64,000 nt of DNA from Streptomyces sp. NBC_01485 (GTDB taxonomy: Bacteria; Actinomycetota; Actinomycetes; Streptomycetales; Streptomycetaceae): assembly GCF_036227125.1 (NCBI RefSeq), contig NZ_CP109435.1:6820001-6884000 (forward strand). Direction: 5' to 3'. A program made the position numbers and the translations under genes. Position 1 is the first letter of the stretch, and every line of letters begins with the position of its first letter. This document shows positions 57,531 through 64,000 of this stretch, piece after piece. The notes beneath the pieces are model-generated. The model was not told the origin of the DNA, did no database searches, and worked only from the letters and a program-made list of their open reading frames with translations.

Positions 57531-59246
57531 ATGGCGAACGCACCGGTCCAGCGCATGTCCCAGTTGATGGCGAAGACGCTGCGCGACGACCCGGCGGACG
57601 CCGAGGTGCTCAGCCACAAGCTCCTCGTCCGCGCCGGCTACGTCCGCCGCACCGCCGCCGGCATCTGGTCCTGGCTGCCCCTCGGCAAGAAGGTCCTCGC
57701 CAACGTGGAGCGGATCGTCCGCGAGGAGATGGACGCGATCGGCGCCCAGGAGGTGCTGCTCCCCGCCATCCTGCCGCGTGAGCCCTACGAGGCGACCGGC
57801 CGCTGGGAGGAGTACGGCCCCGAGCTGTTCCGCCTTCAGGACCGCAGGGGCGGCGACTACCTGCTCGGCCCCACCCACGAGGAGATCTTCACGCTGATCG
57901 TGAAGGACCAGGCGTCCTCCTACAAGGACCTGCCGGTCATCCTCTACCAGATCCAGAACAAGTACCGCGACGAGGCCCGCCCGCGGGCCGGCGTCCTGCG
58001 CGGCCGCGAGTTCCTGATGAAGGACTCGTACTCCTTCGACACCGAGGACGAGGGCCTCGCCCAGTCCTACGCCCTGCACCGCCAGGCGTACCAGAAGGTC
58101 TTCGCGCGCCTGGGCCTCGACTACCGCATCTGCGCCGCCACCGCGGGTGCGATGGGCGGCTCCAAGTCGGAGGAGTTCCTCGCCCCCGCCGAGGCCGGCG
58201 AGGACACCTTCGCGGACTGTCCCAACTGCGACTTCGCGGCCAACACCGAGGCGATCACGTACGAGTTGAAGCCGGTGGACGCCGAGGGCGTGGCCGCCCT
58301 CGAAGAGATTCCGACCCCCGACACCCCCACCATCGAGACCCTCGCCGCCTCGCTCGGCGTCCCGGCCTCCGCGACCCTGAAGAACCTGCTGGTGAAGGTG
58401 GGCGGCGAGATCGTCGCCGTCGGCGTGCCCGGCGACCGTGAGGTCGACCTCGGCAAGGTCGAGGCGCACTTCGCGCCCGCCGCCGTCGAACTGGTCACCG
58501 CCGAGGACTTCACCGGTCGCCCGGACCTGGTCCGCGGTTACGTCGGCCCGCAGGGTCTGGGCGAGAAGGTCACCTACATCGCCGACCCGCGCGTGGCCCC
58601 CGGCACCGCCTGGATCACGGGCGCCAACAAGGAGGGCCTGCACGCGAAGAACGTCGTGGCGGGCCGCGACTTCGAGGTCGGCGAGTACGTCGACGTCGTG
58701 GTCGTCCAGGAAGGCGACCCCTGCCCCAACTGCGGCACCGGCCTCAGGCTGGACCGCGCCATCGAGATCGGCCACATCTTCCAGCTCGGCCGCAAGTACG
58801 CCGACGCCCTCAAGCTCGACGTCCTCGGCCGGCACGGCAAGCCGGTCCGCGTCACCATGGGCTCCTACGGCATCGGCGTCTCCCGCGCGGTCGCCGCCCT
58901 CGCCGAGCAGACCGCCGACGACAAGGGCCTGTGCTGGCCCGCCGAGGTCGCCCCGGCCGACGTGCACGTCGTCGCCGCGGGCAAGGCCCTGCAGACCGAG
59001 CTGGCGCTCGACGTCTCCGAGAAGCTGCGCGCGGCCGGTCTGCGCGTCCTGGTCGACGACCGGCCCGGAGTCTCCCCGGGCGTGAAGTTCACCGACTCCG
59101 AGCTGATGGGCGTACCGAAGATCCTGGTGGCGGGCCGCCGCTCCGCCGAAGGCGTCCTGGAGCTGAAGGACCGCAGGACCGGCGAGCGCGAGGAGCTCAC
59201 GGTGGACGAGGCGATCGCCCGCCTCACCACGACCGCCACCGCTTAA
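57531..59246 (+). CDS. proS: Prolyl-tRNA synthetase (bacterial type, with editing domain)
   Basis: ProS charges tRNA-Pro. The 571 aa length and the order catalytic core, insertion editing domain, anticodon domain are typical of bacterial ProRS. Class II motifs are visible: motif 1 near GIWSWLPLGKKVLANVERIV, motif 2 in YQIQNKYRDEARPRAGVLRGREFLMKDSYSF, motif 3 in MGSYGIGVSRAVAAL. The inserted editing domain spans about residues 225-385 (VKVGGEIVAVGVPGDREVDL). GGCAGGAG precedes the ATG. Confidence 0.97.
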   Translation: MANAPVQRMSQLMAKTLRDDPADAEVLSHKLLVRAGYVRRTAAGIWSWLPLGKKVLANVERIVREEMDAIGAQEVLLPAILPREPYEATGRWEEYGPELFRLQDRRGGDYLLGPTHEEIFTLIVKDQASSYKDLPVILYQIQNKYRDEARPRAGVLRGREFLMKDSYSFDTEDEGLAQSYALHRQAYQKVFARLGLDYRICAATAGAMGGSKSEEFLAPAEAGEDTFADCPNCDFAANTEAITYELKPVDAEGVAALEEIPTPDTPTIETLAASLGVPASATLKNLLVKVGGEIVAVGVPGDREVDLGKVEAHFAPAAVELVTAEDFTGRPDLVRGYVGPQGLGEKVTYIADPRVAPGTAWITGANKEGLHAKNVVAGRDFEVGEYVDVVVVQEGDPCPNCGTGLRLDRAIEIGHIFQLGRKYADALKLDVLGRHGKPVRVTMGSYGIGVSRAVAALAEQTADDKGLCWPAEVAPADVHVVAAGKALQTELALDVSEKLRAAGLRVLVDDRPGVSPGVKFTDSELMGVPKILVAGRRSAEGVLELKDRRTGEREELTVDEAIARLTTTATA

Positions 59247-59260
59247 AGAAACCTCTCAGA

Positions 59261-59301
59261 GAGTTCTGTGGAGGCGTATGGCCGCCTCACAGACTTCTCT
59301 C
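59261..59301 (+). terminator. Terminator-like hairpin after proS
   Basis: CTGTG-G-AGGCG (59267-59277) pairs with CGCCTCACAG (59283-59292) with one bulged G, and outer AGAG/CTCT bases extend it. It begins 15 bases after the proS stop. Confidence 0.6.
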
Positions 59302-59356
59302 AGGCCGTTCCCCGACCGTAGGACGTGACAGAGCGTCACTACGGAGGGGAACGGTC

Positions 59357-59824
59357 ATGGCGACGAGAGAAGTGGAACGGGGGGCCGCGTCAGCGGTCCG
59401 CAGAGGGGCACGACGTACGGCGGCCTTCGCCGCGGCCGTCACACTCGCCGCGGCGGCCGGGGTGTTCGCCCTGGTCGGCACGATGCAGGCGGACGCCACC
59501 ACGGCGGCGAGCAGCACGAGCACGAGCAGCAGCGACTCCAGCTCCAACTCCAGCTCCAGCGACTCCAACTCCGGCTCGTCGGACACCAGCACCACGGACA
59601 GCGGCACCACAGACACCAGCACCAGCACCACAGACACCAGCACCACCGACAGCAGTACGGACTCCTCGTCGAGCAGCTCGTCGTCCACGGACAGCAGCAG
59701 CTCCTCCTCCTCCTCGGACAGCTCCTCCTCCTCGGAGAGCAGCTCTTCCTCGGACAGCGGTCTCAGCTCCTCGTCCTCTTCCTCCTCCGGTGGCTCCACC
59801 GACGCCACCTCGGGAGCGTCGTGA
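59357..59824 (+). CDS. Exported Ser/Thr-rich stalk protein, possible flavin acceptor
   Basis: The 155 aa product follows GGAGGGG. It has a basic N-terminus (VRRGARRTAAF), one hydrophobic signal/anchor helix (about residues 24-45, AAFAAAVTLAAAAGVFALV), then about 105 residues almost only of Ser, Thr, Asp and Gly. The last seven residues are DATSGAS, which match the D-x-x-[ST]-G-A-[ST] pattern recognised by ApbE flavin transferases, with Ser155 in the acceptor position. The next gene, overlapping by one base, is ApbE. In a Ser-rich chain this match may arise by chance. If real, the protein is a flexible tether carrying one covalent FMN outside the membrane. Confidence 0.7.
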   Translation: MATREVERGAASAVRRGARRTAAFAAAVTLAAAAGVFALVGTMQADATTAASSTSTSSSDSSSNSSSSDSNSGSSDTSTTDSGTTDTSTSTTDTSTTDSSTDSSSSSSSSTDSSSSSSSSDSSSSSESSSSSDSGLSSSSSSSSGGSTDATSGAS

Positions 59825-60795
59825 TGAGCACCTCTCTCACGTCCCGGTCCCGCACCACGGCCGCCGCGGAGTGGCGGGCCCTCGGCACCACGGTCCGCGT
59901 GGTCGTCACCGAGCCGGCCCTGCTGGATTCCTGCGACCTGCTCCTCGCCCGGCACCTCGCCGAGGTCGACGCGGCCTGCAGCCGCTTCCGCGCCGACTCC
60001 GAACTGACCGCCCTCGACGCCACCGCGGGCCGCCCGGTCCGGGTCAGCCCCCTGCTCGCCGAGGCCCTCGACACCGCCCTGCGCGCGGCCGAGGCCACCG
60101 ACGGAGCCGTGGACCCCACCGTCGGCTCCGCGATGGACGCGATCGGCTACGACCGCGACTTCACCCTCGTCCGCGAGGACGACCGTCCGGTCCGGCTCAC
60201 GGTCCGGCGCACCCCCGGCTGGCGCACGGTGCTCCTCGACCGGGCGACCGGCACGGTCACCGTCCCCGAGGGCGTCCGCCTCGACCTGGGCGCCACCGCC
60301 AAGGCCTGGGCCGCCGACCGCGCCGCGCAGACGCTCGCCGACGCGGCCGGCTGCGGGGTCCTGGTGAGCCTGGGCGGCGACACGGCCGTCGCGGGGGAGC
60401 CCCCGGCGGGCGGCTGGCAGATCCGCGTCCAGGACGTCACCGGTCCCGTGGACGAGACGCCCGCCGAAGGGCCGTACGCCACCGTCGGGCTGCACAGCGG
60501 AGGCCTGGCCACCTCCGGCACCTCGGCCCGCCGCTGGCGGCGCGGCGGCCACGACCTGCACCACATCGTCGACCCGCGCACCGGCCTGCCGGTCCGCTCC
60601 CCGTGGCGCACGGTCTCCGTCGCCGCCGCGACCTGCGCCGACGCCAACGCCGCGAGCACGGCGGCCCTGGTGAAGGGCGCGGGCGCGCACCGCTGGCTGA
60701 CCCGCCAAGGCCTCCCCGCCCGCCTGGTCGCGCAGAACGGCACCGTCGTCACCACGCCCGGCTGGCCCACCACGGCCGTGGAGGCGGCCGCGTGA
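59824..60795 (+). CDS. apbE: FAD:protein FMN transferase (ApbE family)
   Basis: ApbE attaches FMN from FAD to Thr/Ser of target redox proteins. The 323 aa protein shows EWRALGTTVRVVV, the variant DLGATAKAWAADRAAQ helix, VSLGGDTAVAGEP (FAD/Mg site) and HHIVDPRTGLPV, all normal for the family. No clear signal peptide or lipobox is visible, unlike many gram-negative ApbE proteins, so it may act inside or be exported otherwise. ATG 59824 overlaps the stalk gene stop by one base; GTG 59821 would add one residue. It overlaps the following membrane gene by four bases. Confidence 0.92.
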   Translation: MSTSLTSRSRTTAAAEWRALGTTVRVVVTEPALLDSCDLLLARHLAEVDAACSRFRADSELTALDATAGRPVRVSPLLAEALDTALRAAEATDGAVDPTVGSAMDAIGYDRDFTLVREDDRPVRLTVRRTPGWRTVLLDRATGTVTVPEGVRLDLGATAKAWAADRAAQTLADAAGCGVLVSLGGDTAVAGEPPAGGWQIRVQDVTGPVDETPAEGPYATVGLHSGGLATSGTSARRWRRGGHDLHHIVDPRTGLPVRSPWRTVSVAAATCADANAASTAALVKGAGAHRWLTRQGLPARLVAQNGTVVTTPGWPTTAVEAAA

Positions 60796-61373
60796 CCTCC
60801 GAGACCCTCTGGTACGCCAACCGGGCCACCGGCGCCGTATGCCTCGTCCTCTTCACGGTCGTCGTCCTGCTCGGGATCGCGGTGCGACTGCGGGCCCGCG
60901 TCCCCGGGCTGCCCCGGTTCGGCACGATGAGCCTGCACCGCACGCTGTCCCTCTCCGCGACCGCCTTCCTGGCCCTGCACATCACGACGGCGATCGTGGA
61001 CAGCTACGTGAACATCACGGTCGTGGACGTCGTCGTCCCCTTCGTCGGCGACTACCAGCCGCTCTGGCTCGGCCTCGGCACGGTCTCCCTCGACCTGATG
61101 CTCGCCGTCCTGGTCACCAGCCTGCTGCGGGAACGCCTCGGGCACCGCACCTGGCGGACCGTGCACTGGCTGGCGTACGCCTCCTGGCCGGTCGCCCTCG
61201 TGCACGGCATCGGCATCGGCACGGACACCGGCGCCGACTGGATGACCTGGCTGACCGTCGCCTGCGTGGCCACGGTGGTCGCCGCCTTCGCCGCCCGCCT
61301 CGCCCACTCCGTCCGCGCCGCCCGCCACACCCCCGCAGCCCTCCTGCGCACCGCCGAAGGAGCCCGACCGTGA
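60792..61373 (+). CDS. Ferric-reductase-like heme membrane protein
   Basis: The 193 aa membrane protein has about five helices. Conserved histidines suited to heme binding are in SLHRTLSLSATAFLALHITT and TVHWLAYASWPVALVHGIG, the pattern of YedZ/ferric-reductase-like b-type cytochromes. It would pass electrons across the membrane. GTG 60792 overlaps the apbE stop, and its own stop overlaps the next gene. The C-terminus is basic and cytoplasmic (RAARHTPAALLR). Its role is likely to link the cytoplasmic NuoF-like protein and ferredoxin to an outer flavin acceptor. Confidence 0.82.
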   Translation: MTSETLWYANRATGAVCLVLFTVVVLLGIAVRLRARVPGLPRFGTMSLHRTLSLSATAFLALHITTAIVDSYVNITVVDVVVPFVGDYQPLWLGLGTVSLDLMLAVLVTSLLRERLGHRTWRTVHWLAYASWPVALVHGIGIGTDTGADWMTWLTVACVATVVAAFAARLAHSVRAARHTPAALLRTAEGARP

Positions 61374-62587
61374 CCGCGACCTTCCCGGACCTCTACATGC
61401 CCCCGCGCCTCCTCGCCCCGGGCGCCACCCCCGCCGACCTCGCCACCCACCACCAGCGCTACGGCCCCCTCGCCCACGGCGATCCCGAGAGCATGCTCCG
61501 TACGGTCGCCGAGTCCGGCCTCACCGGGCGCGGCGGCGCCGGCTTCCCGACGTACCGCAAGCTCGTCTCCGTCGCCGAGGCCGGCCGGCGCACCGGTCGC
61601 GCACCCGTGGTCGTGGCCAACGGCGCCGAAGGCGAACCGGCCAGCCACAAGGACAAGACCCTGCTGCGCCTGTCGCCCCACCTCGTCCTGGACGGACTCC
61701 AGTCGGCGGCCCACATGGTCGGCGCGGGCGAGGCCTACCTCGCCGTGGAGGACGGCGCGACCTGGCTGGAGTCCGCCCTCGCCCAGCGCACCGGGGACCC
61801 GCTGCCCGTCAAGGTCGTCCGCCTGCCGAAGTCGTTCCTCTCGGGCCAGGCCTCGGCCCTCGCCCAGTACGTCTCCGGCGGCGCGGCCCTGCCCACCCAC
61901 CCGCGCCCGCCGGTCCGCGAACGCGGAGTGCACCGGGCCCCGACCCTCGTGCAGAACGTCGAGACCCTGGCCCACCTCGCGCTGGTCGCCCGCTACGGCG
62001 CCGACTGGTACCGCACGGCCGGCACCCCGACCCAGCCCGGCAGCGTCCTGTGCACGGTCCACGTGCCGGGCCGCGAACCCCGGGTCGTGGAGGCCCCCTA
62101 CGGTCTGCCCATCGGCCGGCTGCTGCCCCTGGAGGGCGCTCAGTCGGTCCTCTTCGGCGGCTACCACGGCACCTGGATCCCGGCCCCGGAGGCCGCTCAA
62201 CTCACCCTCGACACAAGCTACTTGGGTGCCGGAGTCCTCGCCGCGCTCCCCGCCGACCGCTGCGGCCTCGCCGAGACCGCCCGCATCCTCCGCTACCTCG
62301 CCCTGCAGTCGGCCGGCCAGTGCGGCCCCTGCCGGAGCGGCCTGCCCCGCATCGCCACCGCCTTCCGCACCCTCGCCACCCCCGGCCCCCAGGGCACCAC
62401 CCGCACGGACCTCGCCCGCTGGTCGGGCCTGGTCGAGGGCCGAGGCGCCTGCCACCACCCCGACGGCACGATCCGCCTGGTCCGCAGCGCCCTGACCACC
62501 TTCGCCGCCGAAGCAGACACCCACGCCCACGGCCACTGCACGGCGACCGACCACACACCTTTGCTGCCGATCCCCCAGGAGGCCTGA
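61370..62587 (+). CDS. NuoF/RnfC-like flavoprotein with SLBB and 4Fe-4S region
   Basis: The 405 aa protein resembles the NADH-binding subunit of complex I: SGLTGRGGAGFPTYRKLVSV (FMN/NADH loop), VVVANGAEGEPASHKDKTLL, PTLVQNVETLAHLALVARYG, a SLBB segment (YGLPIGRLLPLEGAQSVLFGGYHGTW) and a C-terminal cluster region QSAGQCGPCRSGLPR with a further Cys near GRGACHHPDG. It probably takes electrons from NAD(P)H and feeds the ferredoxin and the heme protein. It is outside any complex I operon. Overlaps on both sides show a single transcript. Confidence 0.85.
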   Translation: MTATFPDLYMPPRLLAPGATPADLATHHQRYGPLAHGDPESMLRTVAESGLTGRGGAGFPTYRKLVSVAEAGRRTGRAPVVVANGAEGEPASHKDKTLLRLSPHLVLDGLQSAAHMVGAGEAYLAVEDGATWLESALAQRTGDPLPVKVVRLPKSFLSGQASALAQYVSGGAALPTHPRPPVRERGVHRAPTLVQNVETLAHLALVARYGADWYRTAGTPTQPGSVLCTVHVPGREPRVVEAPYGLPIGRLLPLEGAQSVLFGGYHGTWIPAPEAAQLTLDTSYLGAGVLAALPADRCGLAETARILRYLALQSAGQCGPCRSGLPRIATAFRTLATPGPQGTTRTDLARWSGLVEGRGACHHPDGTIRLVRSALTTFAAEADTHAHGHCTATDHTPLLPIPQEA

Positions 62588-62588
62588 A

Positions 62589-62795
62589 ATGAACCAGCCC
62601 ATGAAAATAGACATCAACTGGACGTCCTGCCAGGCCCACGGCCTCTGCGCAGAACTCCTCCCGGACCACATCACCCTGGACGAGTGGGGCTACCCCCTGG
62701 TGGACAACACCCCCGTCCCAACCCGCACGCTGAAACGGGCGAGCAGAGCAGCGTCCGACTGTCCCGCCCTGGCTTTGAAACTAACGCCAAGATGA
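62589..62795 (+). CDS. [3Fe-4S]-type ferredoxin
   Basis: The 68 aa protein has the three cluster cysteines of actinobacterial monocluster ferredoxins: Cys14 and Cys20 in TSCQAHGLCAELLPD and the third in SDCPALALKL; the usual fourth position in C-x2-H-G-x-C is His, giving a 3Fe-4S cluster. Such ferredoxins often serve P450s; here the gene directly follows the NuoF-like gene, so it is probably its electron partner. It ends the redox operon. Confidence 0.88.
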   Translation: MNQPMKIDINWTSCQAHGLCAELLPDHITLDEWGYPLVDNTPVPTRTLKRASRAASDCPALALKLTPR

Positions 62796-62803
62796 GCACC
62801 CAA

Positions 62804-62870
62804 GGGGCGCGGGGCTGTATCGATTTGAGGCTCCGCCGCGTGGGCGCGACCAGCCCCCACGCACCCGCAG
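62804..62870. repeat. Dispersed Streptomyces intergenic repeat (copy B)
   Basis: It starts GGGGCGCGGGG, passes through GGCTCCGCCGCGTGGGCGCG and ends GCACCCGCAG. It fills the gap between the ferredoxin gene and the convergent kinase-like gene and is related to the reverse complement of copy A at 40706. Confidence 0.7.
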
Positions 62871-62884
62871 ACAAAACACAACCC

Positions 62885-63790
62885 CTAAAGCCACCCAGCA
62901 AACTCCAGCAACAACTCGGCATCCCGCCCCCGCCCAACCCGAAGCGCCCGCACCCCGGACTCCACAGCCCGAAAGAGACTCCACCCCCGCACCCGCTCCG
63001 CATCCAGCTCCAACGACTCCGCCAACTTCCGAACCCGCCGCCGAGTAGTCCCCGCCCCCGAGGGCGAGGCGATCAGATCCTCCACCCGATCCCGCACCAG
63101 CCGAGCCAGATCGAACGCACACTCACCCACCACCGGATCCGGCCCCACGGCCAGCCACGGCGCCCGCTCACCCGCCAGCACCTTGCTCTGCCGAAACGTC
63201 CCGTGCAACAACCGCACCTCGGGCGGCGCGGCCACCAACTCCTCCCGGGCGGCGAGAGCGGCGTCCACCAGCGCACCCACCTCGGGCACCGCGGAGCCGA
63301 CGGCAGTCTCCCGCATCGCCTCGGCCTGCCGCCCGGTCCGCTCGGCCACCGTCTCGAAGACCTGCCCGGCAGGCGGCTCCACCCACAGCCGCCGCAACGT
63401 CCCCGCCGCCTCCAGCAGCGCCTTCGCCTCCGCCAGCGACCGCACCGACACATCGGGATGCAGCCGCTCCAGCAGCAGCACCCCGGCCGTCTCCTGCCCC
63501 TCCAGCAGCTGTACGGCGCCCTGGCCGCCCCAGTGCGCCAGCGCGGCCCGCTCGGCCTCGGGCCGGAACCGGGGCGGGGCCAGCTTCAGCACGGCCGGTG
63601 TCCCGTCCGCACGGCGCACGAGCACGACCAGGCTGGAACGGCCACCCGGCACCTGGACCCGGTCGACGGTCAACCCGCGTAGATCTACGGCCTGTTGAGC
63701 CGCCTCCGGCAGCTTCTCCAACCAGCCGTCACCGTCCGGTGCCGTCTCACCGAGAGCCCTGACCAGACGCTGCGGCGGTTCGAAAGCCAT
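62885..63790 (-). CDS. Aminoglycoside/hydroxyurea phosphotransferase-fold protein, catalytically degenerate
   Basis: The 301 aa protein has the overall layout of APH(6)/hydroxyurea kinases, e.g. LVVLVRRADGTPAVLKLAPP (ATP-binding lysine), GVLLLERLHPDVSVRSL and the C-terminal helices. In the catalytic loop, however, the usual HGD-x-H-x-x-N has become HGTFRQSK (residues 196-203), losing the base Asp (Thr198) and metal Asn (Lys203); the DPK-type metal Asp is Gly216 (AVGPDP). It therefore looks like a pseudokinase. ATG 63790 follows GGGAACGG. The gene upstream on the same strand ends 28 bases away, so they may be co-transcribed. Confidence 0.82.
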   Translation of the reverse strand: MAFEPPQRLVRALGETAPDGDGWLEKLPEAAQQAVDLRGLTVDRVQVPGGRSSLVVLVRRADGTPAVLKLAPPRFRPEAERAALAHWGGQGAVQLLEGQETAGVLLLERLHPDVSVRSLAEAKALLEAAGTLRRLWVEPPAGQVFETVAERTGRQAEAMRETAVGSAVPEVGALVDAALAAREELVAAPPEVRLLHGTFRQSKVLAGERAPWLAVGPDPVVGECAFDLARLVRDRVEDLIASPSGAGTTRRRVRKLAESLELDAERVRGWSLFRAVESGVRALRVGRGRDAELLLEFAGWL

Positions 63791-63818
63791 ACGCGAGCCG
63801 TTCCCTTCCCTCTCCCGG

Positions 63819-64000
63819 TCAAGCGGTCGGTGTCCCCGAAGCTCCGGCTCCTGCTTCCGCCCCGGCCGCGGCCGTGGCCGGATCCGTGGCCGGATCCGCA
63901 CCGGTCCGCTCCGCGAGACCAGGGAAGGGTACGCTGCCGCCGCGCCAGCGCACCGCACGGACCGCCGCCTCCCGCAGCGCCGCCGCGGCATCCCGGCGAC
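63819..64000 (-). CDS. C-terminal fragment of an unidentified protein (5' end outside window)
   Basis: The frame enters at the window edge and stops at 63819-63821. The 59 visible residues begin RRDAAAALREAAVRAVRWRG, then SVPFPGLAERTG, and end in an Ala/Gly-rich low-complexity tail. The helix followed by a PFPG loop could be the end of a ferritin-like (DUF4439-type) protein, which from memory often lies between proS and rimP in Streptomyces, but this is weak evidence. Confidence 0.5.
   Translation of the reverse strand, partial: RRDAAAALREAAVRAVRWRGGSVPFPGLAERTGADPATDPATAAAGAEAGAGASGTPTA

Overview
The window is about 72% GC by eye, with codon bias, dense same-strand operons, GTG/TTG starts and gene families typical of a Streptomyces chromosome. 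The right-hand order dxr - site-2 protease - ispG - two GNATs - proS and the left-hand rlmN belong to the conserved core, so this is a chromosomal core segment carrying accessory operons, not a plasmid, prophage or island. No tRNA, rRNA, CRISPR array, transposase or integrase was seen.

Layout. 1-5.7 kb: end of an SRPBCC protein, a small Cys/His protein, rlmN, and a TPP-riboswitch-controlled thiamine ABC transporter (thiB-thiP-thiQ). 5.7-9.9 kb: an LAETG cell-wall protein, a broken LOG-family gene, a VOC protein and an ABC exporter pair. 10.1-13.7 kb: aminotransferase, Lrp/AsnC regulator and aminobutyraldehyde dehydrogenase. 13.8-17.8 kb: an operon of sortase substrate, class F sortase, ECF sigma factor and membrane protein, followed by a second sigma factor fused to a zinc-finger, membrane and outer domain. 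17.8-21.5 kb: GDPD, adenosine deaminase, DUF4190 protein and NADAR protein. 21.5-27.4 kb: polyamine uptake operon (an internally deleted ALDH remnant, potD-A-B-C, FAD oxidoreductase). 27.5-37.5 kb: PucR regulator, a TraG/FtsK-like membrane ATPase, gabT, a hydrolase, PAP2 phosphatase and an aldehyde dehydrogenase. 37.6-49.6 kb: a glycan locus (GH3, GH42, GH95, two GH12, LacI regulator, with a sulfotransferase inside). 49.7-59.2 kb: acyl-CoA dehydrogenase, then isoprenoid/proS core genes. 59.4-62.8 kb: an ApbE-linked redox operon. 62.9 kb to end: a kinase-fold protein without catalytic residues and a truncated gene.

How the parts work together. The polyamine genes form a full import and catabolism route: PotDABC uptake, transamination or FAD-dependent oxidation, aldehyde oxidation to GABA, GabT, then a semialdehyde dehydrogenase. 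The glycan locus looks like a xyloglucan utilisation regulon: secreted GH12 endoglucanases cut the backbone, GH95 and GH42 trim fucose/galactose-type side residues, and GH3 finishes oligosaccharides. A LacI protein is encoded among them, and the same GAAGCGCTTC palindrome stands at its own promoter, at the GH12 promoter and twice between GH3 and GH42. The ApbE operon resembles a trans-membrane electron-transfer chain (NuoF-like protein, ferredoxin, heme-type membrane protein, flavin transferase, Ser/Thr-rich exported stalk).

The most interesting points are the LacI/xyloglucan regulon, the ApbE operon with a possible flavinylation motif at the very C-terminus of the stalk protein, the sigma/zinc-finger/sensor fusion, the internally deleted ALDH gene, REP-like elements inserted into two coding sequences, and the pseudokinase.
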